The position numbers and the translations under genes are program-made. Shown here one piece after another: positions 48,357 through 55,371 of a stretch of DNA of 64,000 bases. Within the stretch, counting starts at the first letter, position 1; each line of letters opens with the position of its first letter. The notes under the pieces were generated by a model, which made no database searches, was not told where the DNA came from, and saw nothing but the letters and a program-made list of their open reading frames with translations. Location: NCBI GenBank assembly GCA_965601665.1, contig OZ271833.1, positions 682,001 through 746,000 on the forward strand, read 5' to 3'. The stretch is from JANQNX01 sp965601665. GTDB taxonomy: Bacteria; Pseudomonadota; Gammaproteobacteria; Eutrophobiales; Eutrophobiaceae.

Positions 48357-49856
48357 TACTTCGGGTGTCTTGGTTTTCTGCATCACTGTCGATTCTTCTT
48401 CGGCATATTCTGCAGGAAACTGGCTGAATTTAAGCAGGATATCACCGATTTCTATTTCGTCTCCTTCCTGCAGCATGGCCTTACCAATTTTTTCACCATT
48501 AATGTAAACGCCATTCATTGAGTTCATATCAATGATGTCGAAACTACCATGCACATTCCTGTGGATTTCTGCATGACGGCGCGATATAGATGAATCATCG
48601 AGCATAAGTTCATTATCCTTGCCCCTGCCAATACGCCATATCGTTCTGGTAATAGGGTGGCGTTTTTTATCATTATTTTCTTCAAGCAGGTAGGCATATG
48701 GCCTGTACTCATAGGTTGGCGCAGAATCATTGCTGCTGGGCGTCCCTGGACGCTGCCACAACAGGAAAAGTGTAATGAGTATAAATATAATAATGATAAT
48801 AAAAGCAGCAGGGATGCCATACCAAAGCCATAAATTGATGGGTTTGGAATCTGCCTGTCTGGTGACGATAGTTACGGGTGGTGAACCCGTATCGACGGAC
48901 ATGCTTGCCGCTGGTGTGGTTGTCTGACTTGTACTTGCTGGCATGACAGGTGTTACTCTCGTGACACGACCAGGCTGCACAGGCAAGGTGACTGTATGGT
49001 TGCCCGAACCCGTAGCGTAGTCAAACTGTATGCCCGTTACATTACTACTTGCTATCACCGATTCAAGATCGATCGACAGCGCACCAGTGTGAGCAATATT
49101 TTGAAAGAGTCCTTGCAGGTAATTGTCAGGCAAATCAAAGTTCATGCTGGTTTCAACATAATGGCCGCCGGTTTCTTCGCTCAAACGACGTAGTGTTTGT
49201 AATGCGACAGATAACGATACTGACCTTGGGTAGCCAATACTGTTGATGATTATTCCGGATTGACGCGCTACTCTGACCACATCAGAATGAAAATAGGCCT
49301 TGTCTTCTGCCTGCCCGTCAGATAACAGAAACACAACCCTGGTATCAGCGTCATAACTGGCCAGCGTTTCCATTGCCTCTATCACATTTCTGTAAAGTTC
49401 GGTCGTTCTGCCAACCGCTTGTAGCTGTTCAAGTTGCCGCTTGAGAAGAAAACCGGATTCGCCAATCGGGGCCAGGATGCGTAGCGACTTGTCAAAGGAT
49501 GCCAGTCCTGCACGGAACTCCGGTTTTAGCTGTGCCTGTATATCCTTGATGTGTTGTTTCTTTTTATTGATCGCATTCTGGCGACCGGGATCGCTGGTAT
49601 CGACAAGAAACAGAATTGCTACACTGTTGTCGCCAGCAGAATCCTGTGTCGACAAGGGCAAAGATTGCCCTTGATGACTGGCTTTGGCATTTCTTAATTC
49701 AGTACCGTCCAGCGTGCGATAATCACAGTTGAGTTGGGTTGCGGATTGTTTGCAGGAAATGTCGAGGTTTCCGGTAATTTTGTCCCACGCGTAAGCCGGT
49801 GAGACAACGATTAGTGAAAATACAAATGCCCAGATTGATTGACTCGATCTATGCAC
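48345..49856 (-). CDS. VWA-transmembrane-FHA protein, last gene of a proton-channel operon
   Basis: This 503-residue protein has a signal peptide (IWAFVFSLIVVSPAYA) and a VWA domain at about residues 80-265: VAILFLVDTSDPGRQ as a partial MIDAS (D-x-S kept, second Ser lost), the Thr loop GRTTELYR, and LLSDGQAED. A Thr/Ser-rich linker, one membrane helix at about 345-368 (LWYGIPAAFIIIIIFILITLFLLW) and a C-terminal FHA domain follow (RIGRGKDNELMLDDSSISRRHAEIHR, SMNGVYINGEKI). The predicted topology puts VWA in the periplasm and FHA, a phosphothreonine reader, in the cytoplasm. It is preceded by four genes on the same strand, 14 bases from the nearest. Confidence 0.9.
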   Translation of the reverse strand: MHRSSQSIWAFVFSLIVVSPAYAWDKITGNLDISCKQSATQLNCDYRTLDGTELRNAKASHQGQSLPLSTQDSAGDNSVAILFLVDTSDPGRQNAINKKKQHIKDIQAQLKPEFRAGLASFDKSLRILAPIGESGFLLKRQLEQLQAVGRTTELYRNVIEAMETLASYDADTRVVFLLSDGQAEDKAYFHSDVVRVARQSGIIINSIGYPRSVSLSVALQTLRRLSEETGGHYVETSMNFDLPDNYLQGLFQNIAHTGALSIDLESVIASSNVTGIQFDYATGSGNHTVTLPVQPGRVTRVTPVMPASTSQTTTPAASMSVDTGSPPVTIVTRQADSKPINLWLWYGIPAAFIIIIIFILITLFLLWQRPGTPSSNDSAPTYEYRPYAYLLEENNDKKRHPITRTIWRIGRGKDNELMLDDSSISRRHAEIHRNVHGSFDIIDMNSMNGVYINGEKIGKAMLQEGDEIEIGDILLKFSQFPAEYAEEESTVMQKTKTPEVSIS

Positions 49857-49870
49857 CGTTTTAGTCCAAT

Positions 49871-50383
49871 TTATTTATCAGGGAACAGAGGGTCAGGCAA
49901 ATCATAAAATTCAATCTTGACTGATTTCATGCCCTGTTTCTGTTCTGCAACCTCGTTAAACGCATCATCGGGCTCTTTAAATTCACCCAGCTGCTGTATG
50001 TCTTTATCAAGTTTAGCATTAACGTTGATAATTTTTTCATGTAATTCGTTTGAATAACCGAGAACGTAGGATCTTGGTTCACCCGTTGTAGTCATATCCT
50101 TTATTTCTGTTAACCACAGGTAAACAGCGCCGTCTTCGCCACTTTCCTTGTTAGGTTGTACTACGTGTGCCGCTATCAGTCGAAACTGCTGTGGCGGATT
50201 TTGACCCGTTGCCCAACCCAGTAACGGAGGAAAGGAAAAATATGTAATGACATAAAAAGCAGATGTCAGCACGATCGTGATTGCTTTTACTCGCCATGAC
50301 CATTTTGAATACAGGTTGATACTAAGTAACAGCAAGGCAAGTAGTATGTATGCTGAAATGATGCCGGTAATTCCCAAAGTCAT
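49871..50383 (-). CDS. Membrane protein with two N-terminal helices, proton-channel operon
   Basis: This 170-residue protein has two hydrophobic helices (IISAYILLALLLLSINLY; AITIVLTSAFYVITYFSF) and a soluble C-terminal domain (FRLIAAHVVQPNK, YLWLTEIKDMTTTGEPRSYVLGYSNELHEKIINVNAKL). I recognise no family. Tight spacing (21 bases after the ExbD-like gene, 14 before the VWA-FHA gene) places it in the same complex or pathway. Confidence 0.75.
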   Translation of the reverse strand: MTLGITGIISAYILLALLLLSINLYSKWSWRVKAITIVLTSAFYVITYFSFPPLLGWATGQNPPQQFRLIAAHVVQPNKESGEDGAVYLWLTEIKDMTTTGEPRSYVLGYSNELHEKIINVNAKLDKDIQQLGEFKEPDDAFNEVAEQKQGMKSVKIEFYDLPDPLFPDK

Positions 50384-50404
50384 AATATAAATTCCAGTGT
50401 TAAG

Positions 50405-50998
50405 TTATCCCAATATCACAATTTGTTTTGGTAGAAAGTTGATGCCATAGACTTCGCCATCCCTGCCAATGCTAAATCTGACCGCAGTCTTTTCATCACC
50501 TCTTTTCTCCAGCGTCACGGTGCCATAGTAAACAACTTCCAGTTTAGGGTTTACCTTGGCCAGGCGTACGTTAACATCTACGGGTTTTTCTGTTTCGGAT
50601 GAATAATAGTGCAGGTTTACTATGTATTCACCCTTGACCACGCCACGCAACGTTACAACCTCCTGGTTCAACGGGTTTTCTACTTCCTCGCCATTGATGG
50701 TAATTGTATCGTTGATAAGCCCGCGGTCGTCGCGGTCCAGATGTAACAGACCGGCTTCAGGGGTCCTGAACCAGACGATTTGTCCTTCCGGATCTTCGAC
50801 CCAGACATCGACATCATCAGGGCTGAAGTCTTCCCAGGTTATTGTCAGGATATATTCCGCTTTAGGATCAATGATCCCTGACTTGGCCTCGGGATTCATA
50901 AACATAATCGCGACCAGGAACAGGAAGGTGAAACCCAGTAGCGCGTTAAACAGCAGGTCTGTAAACGGATCTGAACGAAAACGTTTCTTTATGCTCAT
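50405..50998 (-). CDS. ExbD/TolR-like anchor with a periplasmic beta domain
   Basis: In this 197-residue protein, residues 10-34 (DPFTDLLFNALLGFTFLFLVAIMF) match the single membrane helix of ExbD/TolR/MotB. Asp14 lies at the position of the proton-carrying Asp in PFIDVM-type ExbD motifs. The periplasmic part is not an ExbD domain. It has a beta-rich pattern with DVDVWVEDPEGQIVWF and LLHLDRDDRG, reminiscent of YfaP/DUF2135-type domains, then GVVKGEYIVNLHYYS. It starts 10 bases after the ExbB-like channel gene, as ExbD follows ExbB. The domain assignment is by eye. Confidence 0.75.
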   Translation of the reverse strand: MSIKKRFRSDPFTDLLFNALLGFTFLFLVAIMFMNPEAKSGIIDPKAEYILTITWEDFSPDDVDVWVEDPEGQIVWFRTPEAGLLHLDRDDRGLINDTITINGEEVENPLNQEVVTLRGVVKGEYIVNLHYYSSETEKPVDVNVRLAKVNPKLEVVYYGTVTLEKRGDEKTAVRFSIGRDGEVYGINFLPKQIVILG

Positions 50999-51008
50999 CG
51001 GGCTTTAA

Positions 51009-51746
51009 TCAGTCAATTTTTGGCATGACATGCACCTGCGTCAGGTGTCTGGTCATTTCAATCAGGTCATCGGCGTGACGATCAAGCATGTGATATTGCA
51101 ACGCAGACAACACGCTACCTATGAGCCCAACAAGGGTGGTATACAACGCGGTGCCCATCCCTGTACTCATATGGCGCAGTATTTTCTGCATAGAGCTGAC
51201 ATCAAAGTCGGCGATATTAGATACCGATGCCAGCATGAAAATAAACCCGATGATTGTTCCCAGTAGCCCCATTTTTAGCATCATATCCGAGACAAACCAG
51301 CCTATTTCCTGCGGCCCTTTAAGCCTGTTTTCATAAACATCTATCAAGTCTGACGGAGAGCCGGCCTCATCGGCGCCGGTTTTATTCTGATTGCGAAAAT
51401 AAATATCGCGTATGTATTCGGTCATGAAGCAGGCAGGTAGTTCGGTGCCCTGGTTTATACGAACTTTCTCATCGTCAACAGCAATCGATAGCTTGTCTTC
51501 TTTACGTATAATGTCATCAACCTGCTTGGAAAGCATGGTTTGCTGCGACATGTTAAAAACACGCTGGGCGCAGTGCAATGTCACGAGAATATAAACCAGC
51601 GAGATAGCCCATGAGATACGGCTTTTATCTACGTACAACAACATGCTGATAATGTCTTGATGCCAGGCAATGGTCAGCGCAAAGGCGATAAGACCGGTTA
51701 GTATCATCCATTTCAGTAGTAGTACATGGTCAGGTTGTTCTTTCAT
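51009..51746 (-). CDS. MotA/TolQ/ExbB-family proton channel protein
   Basis: This 245-residue protein has four membrane helices: two near the N-terminus (ILTGLIAFALTIAWH; WAISLVYILVTLHCA) and two in the C-terminal half, separated by a cytoplasmic loop. The family core is GLLGTIIGFIFMLASVSNI followed by STGMGTALYTTLVGLIGSVLSALQY, matching TolQ/ExbB. Such proteins form a pentamer around the ExbD-type dimer and use the proton gradient to drive movement. The start overlaps the stop of the DUF302 lipoprotein gene by 4 bases. Confidence 0.88.
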   Translation of the reverse strand: MKEQPDHVLLLKWMILTGLIAFALTIAWHQDIISMLLYVDKSRISWAISLVYILVTLHCAQRVFNMSQQTMLSKQVDDIIRKEDKLSIAVDDEKVRINQGTELPACFMTEYIRDIYFRNQNKTGADEAGSPSDLIDVYENRLKGPQEIGWFVSDMMLKMGLLGTIIGFIFMLASVSNIADFDVSSMQKILRHMSTGMGTALYTTLVGLIGSVLSALQYHMLDRHADDLIEMTRHLTQVHVMPKID

Positions 51747-52243
51747 GGTATTTCCGACAAATCGCTATTATTTTCGAATATGAATGGGTCTTCAGACGCG
51801 CCGTATTCTATCATTACCTGCAGGGTTTTATTGATTTTTTTAGCGACAGCGTCCAGGTTTTTCCTGCCAGTTTTGTCTGGCAAAAGCCTTGTGCTGACGG
51901 TGACGCTGGCGCCCGTTTCGGCAACTGCTATCTTGTAAGGACAATAATTAATGTAACTTGGATCGAGTCTGAGCATGTCTTCAGCGAGGGACAGGTTGCA
52001 AAATAAAATCACTTCATTTCTGGGAAAGTCCTTCTTGCCACGCTCCTTGATGGCATCGCCAATATGCATACGGGTCGTAATCCTGAAGTTTTGTTCGGTT
52101 ATGATGAATTCAACATCCTGAAGCACATCTTCATAGGATTTGGCCGTTTGCAGCTCGTACAAATCTGATGCCGTACTGTTGCACGCACTGAGGAATAGCC
52201 ATGCCAGTACTAGCAGACGTCTGCAATAAGTATTAAACCGCAT
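51743..52243 (-). CDS. DUF302-like lipoprotein, proton-channel operon
   Basis: This 166-residue protein begins with a lipoprotein signal (LLVLAWLFLSAC, lipobox Cys at about 21). The mature part (SYEDVLQDVEFIITEQNFRITTRMHIGDAI, NEVILFCNLSLAEDMLRLDPSYINYCPYKIAVAETGASVTVSTRLL) has the DUF302 pattern. Function of the domain is unknown. It is the first of the five packed genes. Confidence 0.8.
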   Translation of the reverse strand: MRFNTYCRRLLVLAWLFLSACNSTASDLYELQTAKSYEDVLQDVEFIITEQNFRITTRMHIGDAIKERGKKDFPRNEVILFCNLSLAEDMLRLDPSYINYCPYKIAVAETGASVTVSTRLLPDKTGRKNLDAVAKKINKTLQVMIEYGASEDPFIFENNSDLSEIP

Positions 52244-52305
52244 TCGAAAACAGCATAGTTAATATCGTTGTTAAAGCGTATAGGTCTTGAACAGGAATAT
52301 GCACT

Positions 52306-52890
52306 CTATTCAACGATGACGACTTGCGTGCCAACGTCGACAAAGCGCTTTAGTTCATGGATTTCTTCATTAGTGAGCGCAATACAGCCATCTGTCCAGT
52401 CCAGGTTTTGATGGATGGTCAGCTTTTTTTCATTGGTTTTGCCAAGTCCATGGATGCCTATGAATCCGCCGAGTGCTGTGTCCTGTGGTGGCGCCTCGCG
52501 GTTCTTGTAAGCGCGAGCGATGCGTTTAAAATCTCTGGCGTTGATTATCTTGTTTTTGTAACCGTACCAGGCATCAATCAGGTTTGGATAATCGAGCTGG
52601 ATAAAATAATTAAAGCGATCGCTGTCCTTAAATTTCATAATCCGGTATGTCCCTACCGGTGTTTTACTGTCTCCCTGGCGACGTTTGGTCCCTTTACCGC
52701 CTTTACCAGTCGCAATGCGAAATCGTTTCACGACTTCGCCCGCTTTTTCTACCAGTAGTTCACTGTTTTGCTTGGAGACAAGAATCTGGTACTCACTGGC
52801 AAGGACAGGCGGGCTAAACAATAAACAAACGCCAACACAAGACAAAAGCAGGAGTCTGGATGCATGTTTATAATAATTTATTGCAGTCAT
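52306..52890 (-). CDS. L,D-transpeptidase (YkuD domain)
   Basis: This 194-residue periplasmic enzyme would form 3-3 peptidoglycan cross-links or attach proteins to peptidoglycan. It has a signal peptide (LLLLSCVGVCLLFSPPVLA), GDSKTPVGTYRIMKF, the conserved His in GGFIGIHGLGKTN, and the catalytic Cys in HQNLDWTDGCIALTNEEI. It lies 62 bases upstream of the DUF302/proton-channel genes and could be their first gene. Confidence 0.9.
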   Translation of the reverse strand: MTAINYYKHASRLLLLSCVGVCLLFSPPVLASEYQILVSKQNSELLVEKAGEVVKRFRIATGKGGKGTKRRQGDSKTPVGTYRIMKFKDSDRFNYFIQLDYPNLIDAWYGYKNKIINARDFKRIARAYKNREAPPQDTALGGFIGIHGLGKTNEKKLTIHQNLDWTDGCIALTNEEIHELKRFVDVGTQVVIVE

Positions 52891-53007
52891 TGAACGAGTT
52901 CCGGCAATTTACTGAATTTTAGGTAATTCAATGGTAAATTTCATCTACTCTTCACAGCGGCTCAACATAACAGCCGGTTAAGACACTTTGTTACACGGGG
53001 ACCAATA

Positions 53008-53535
53008 TTGACAATCAGTAAGTACAGCACGATGGCAGTTATTTTGCACTGGGTCATGGCCATCATGATACTGGTTATGATTGGCCTTGGTGTCTATATG
53101 GTTGATTTGCCCAAGGGCAGCGAAGAGCGCAGCGCTTTTTTTGCCCTGCACAAATCAATCGGGTTGACGCTGGCACTGCTGGCATTAATCAGGTTGGGCT
53201 GGAAAATTACCCATGCAGCGCCGCCGCTGCCTGAGAGCATAGCCGCTGCAAGGCGTAAGTTAATTACGGCGACGCATCACTTGCTGTACGTATTGATGAT
53301 TGTGCAGCCACTTTCTGGCTATATCTCGTCGTCATTTAGTGGCTACAAGACCCGTTTCTGGGGCATTCCGTTGCCTAACTGGGGTTGGAAGGCGCCCGAA
53401 TTGAATGAGTTGTTTACGACAATTCACGATATCAGTGCGTTTTGTCTGGTAGGGCTACTGATCTTGCATATAGGTGGTGCAATTTCCCATGCCATGCGCG
53501 GGGAGCACGAGATAACACGCAGGATGTGGTTCTAA
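53008..53535 (+). CDS. Cytochrome b561
   Basis: This 175-residue inner-membrane dihaem b protein has four helices. The haem-ligand His residues are in VILHWVMAIMI, FFALHKSIGLTLALLALIRL, ATHHLLYVLMIVQPLSGY and LLILHIGGAISHAM. It probably moves electrons between the quinone pool and a periplasmic partner. The start is TTG at 53008, 7 bases after GGGG, with no ATG upstream. A terminator follows. Confidence 0.92.
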   Translation: MTISKYSTMAVILHWVMAIMILVMIGLGVYMVDLPKGSEERSAFFALHKSIGLTLALLALIRLGWKITHAAPPLPESIAAARRKLITATHHLLYVLMIVQPLSGYISSSFSGYKTRFWGIPLPNWGWKAPELNELFTTIHDISAFCLVGLLILHIGGAISHAMRGEHEITRRMWF

Positions 53536-53556
53536 CTCATAAACTGTCAGGCATAA

Positions 53557-53583
53557 AAAAAGGGACTCAAGAGTCCCTTTTTG
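53557..53583. terminator. Bidirectional rho-independent terminator between cytochrome b561 and pqqA
   Basis: AAAGGGACTC-AA-GAGTCCCTTT forms a 10-bp stem with A-run and T-run on either side, so it works in both directions. It ends transcription of cytochrome b561 and of the convergent pqqA. Confidence 0.9.
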
Positions 53584-53601
53584 TACTCAAACAAGTAGCA
53601 A

Positions 53602-53676
53602 TTACTTGTTGTTGATGTACATGGTTACTTCAAAACCAAAGCGAATGTCGCTGTATTCTGGGGTTTCCCATTTCAT
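53602..53676 (-). CDS. pqqA: PqqA, precursor peptide of pyrroloquinoline quinone
   Basis: A 24-residue minus-strand frame begins at ATG 53676, 8 bases after GAGGAG. It reads MKWETPEYSDIR followed by FGFEVTMYINNK. The FEVTMY core with Glu16 and Tyr20 at E-x3-Y spacing is the universal PqqA signature; these two residues are cross-linked by PqqE and become PQQ. The gene is followed by a terminator and not by pqqBCDE, so it is an orphan or dispersed pqqA. PQQ is the cofactor of the alcohol dehydrogenase at 993-2927. Confidence 0.93.
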   Translation of the reverse strand: MKWETPEYSDIRFGFEVTMYINNK

Positions 53677-53721
53677 GATAAATCTCCTCAAAAAGAGTTG
53701 TTTAAATTACCCTTACGGGAC

Positions 53722-53733
53722 ACAAATATTTGT
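53722..53733. promoter_or_regulatory. Perfect 12-bp palindrome in the pqqA leader
   Basis: ACAAATATTTGT is a perfect palindrome about 46 bases before the pqqA start and just after the predicted transcription start. It could be an operator or chance in AT-rich DNA. Confidence 0.25.
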
Positions 53734-53749
53734 TGTGCAGCAATTTATG

Positions 53750-53765
53750 AGCATGATCCAGGCCA
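53750..53765 (-). promoter_or_regulatory. Candidate sigma-54 (-24/-12) promoter of pqqA
   Basis: On the minus strand, TGGCCTGGATCATGCT matches TGGCACG-N4-TTGCW at 9 of 12 defined positions. It keeps the invariant GG and GC with correct 10-base spacing. Transcription would start near 53740, about 64 bases before pqqA. A sigma-54 activator gene lies on the other side of the same intergenic region. Confidence 0.6.
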
Positions 53766-53840
53766 ATTATAAATATAATAATAAATACAATAGGTTAAAA
53801 TTTTTTTAGGCGATGTTTATACGCTTTTTTCGTGAAAATT

Positions 53841-53876
53841 GGTTATTAACATCCATAAATCTGGCTGCTAACAACC
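53841..53876. promoter_or_regulatory. Imperfect inverted repeat, candidate activator site
   Basis: GGTTATTAACATCC and the complement-oriented GGCTGCTAACAACC (reads GGTTGTTAGCAGCC) form 14-base arms with 11 matches and an 8-base spacer. It lies about 80-110 bases upstream of the putative sigma-54 promoter, the usual distance for an NtrC-type enhancer. It also lies just before the histidine kinase gene, so it could serve both. Confidence 0.45.
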
Positions 53877-53898
53877 ATATCTACTGTATACTGTTTCA

Positions 53899-55371
53899 AT
53901 GACTTCCAGACCTTCCAAGTCTTTAAAAACCCTGATCTTTCGCCATGAGATTGCCATTTTGGTTCTGGTGACCTTGACTGGTCTCAGTGCTGGCGCCTCA
54001 GCCTATTTCTGGCAGAAAAATTCAGCCGAGTCTGTGCGAATCAATGCCATGTTTTACTCGACAGAACAGATCCGTGGCGAAATGTATGCCCAGATTCAGG
54101 AAATGATCCGTGCCCGCATACTGGAAGACAAGAACGCCTATGACTCCTACTCGGAATATTCCCGCAGCATATCAGAACTGTTTAACCAGCTACGCAGAAA
54201 ATCCAGTTCCCGCGAAGAAGACCTGGCTATACAAGACCTGAATCTTTCCTATCGTGAAATACAGCGCGATATGAATAACCTGTTTAACGACCCTTATATC
54301 GCTAATCGCCTCGCACGTATCCAGATCCTTGATCCGCAGTTTGCACAGCGCATGGTGGGCAAATTTGAGAAGCGCTATCTCGAGTTTCGAAAACTATTGT
54401 CTGCCCAACATGACAAACTCGATGAAACGCTGGAAAGATGGACACGCATAGCACCATTGGCAACGACGATGCCGATCGTCATTGCCTTGCTAATTGCCAT
54501 TTACACGCGCCAGGTCATGCGCAATGAATTTATTAAACCAATTGGTCGAATTATGCGTGGCGCAGAGGTAATCAGTCATGGTGACCTCGAATACCAGGTC
54601 GAGGAAACCGGTGTTGAGGAAGTCTCCAAGCTGGCGGAAGCCATCAACAAGATGGCCAGTGAACTCGCAGAGAATCGTGATGCACTGGTTGAAAATGAAA
54701 AGCAGGCGGTACTTGGTTCCCTGGTTCCGGTAGTTGCACACAATATACGCAATCCATTGGCCAGCATTCGGGCAGCGGCACAGTTACTTGAACATGCTGA
54801 AAACAATGCCGAGATTATCGAGTCCAGGGACGAGATCATTGAAACTATCGATCGACTGGGCCGCTGGGTTAGTTCGCTGGTGTCATATCTGCACCCGTTA
54901 AAACCTAACCTGGTGGTGGCAAAACCCGTGGATTTGCTTGATGCCGCGCTTGGTTTGCTGGCAAACAAAATGACTGAAAAGCAGATTACGCTGGTCAAAC
55001 AGGGTTGGGAAAACAACCATGAGTTGACAGTCGATCCTGATTTAATGGAGCAGGCATTATTCAGCCTGTTATCTAATGCCGTGGATGCCTCACCTGCAGG
55101 CAGCACGATTAAGGTATCGCTTTCCAATCCCGAGGAATATATCGAAATTCGTATTCTGGACAGTGGCCCCGGGCTGCCGTTTGAACCCAAGCCGGGTAAT
55201 CTGGAGCCAGGCCCCTCTACCAAGCGCTTTGGTACCGGCCTGGGAATACCGATTGCTTTTAAAATATGTCAGAAACACGGCTGGAACCTGACCTTCAATG
55301 TAATTGAAGGTGAGGGTACGGAGGTTGTGGTTGCTGCACCAATTCATCATATTAAAGAGGTAGGTACCTGA
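53899..55371 (+). CDS. Sensor histidine kinase of an NtrC-type two-component system
   Basis: This 490-residue inner-membrane kinase has a first helix (IAILVLVTLTGLSAGASAYFW), a helical periplasmic sensor region of about 150 residues, and a second helix (LATTMPIVIALLIAIYT). HAMP, the phosphoacceptor domain (VVAHNIRNPLAS, His281) and HATPase (LLSNAVDASP, ILDSGPG, FGTGLGIPIAF) follow. The ligand is unknown. No ribosome site precedes the ATG, and TATACT ends 6 bases upstream, so the mRNA may be leaderless. The regulator gene overlaps its stop by one base. pqqA diverges from it. Confidence 0.92.
   Translation: MTSRPSKSLKTLIFRHEIAILVLVTLTGLSAGASAYFWQKNSAESVRINAMFYSTEQIRGEMYAQIQEMIRARILEDKNAYDSYSEYSRSISELFNQLRRKSSSREEDLAIQDLNLSYREIQRDMNNLFNDPYIANRLARIQILDPQFAQRMVGKFEKRYLEFRKLLSAQHDKLDETLERWTRIAPLATTMPIVIALLIAIYTRQVMRNEFIKPIGRIMRGAEVISHGDLEYQVEETGVEEVSKLAEAINKMASELAENRDALVENEKQAVLGSLVPVVAHNIRNPLASIRAAAQLLEHAENNAEIIESRDEIIETIDRLGRWVSSLVSYLHPLKPNLVVAKPVDLLDAALGLLANKMTEKQITLVKQGWENNHELTVDPDLMEQALFSLLSNAVDASPAGSTIKVSLSNPEEYIEIRILDSGPGLPFEPKPGNLEPGPSTKRFGTGLGIPIAFKICQKHGWNLTFNVIEGEGTEVVVAAPIHHIKEVGT

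Noticed and set aside
48345..52243. Zorya anti-phage system or Tol-Pal operon
   Set aside because: A channel/anchor pair is present, but there is no OmpA-type ZorB domain, no helicase or nuclease, and no TolA, TolB or Pal.
53606..53809. Plus-strand open frame of 67 codons after cytochrome b561
   Set aside because: It is antisense to pqqA, begins inside the terminator region and has no ribosome site; the minus-strand PqqA reading is far stronger.
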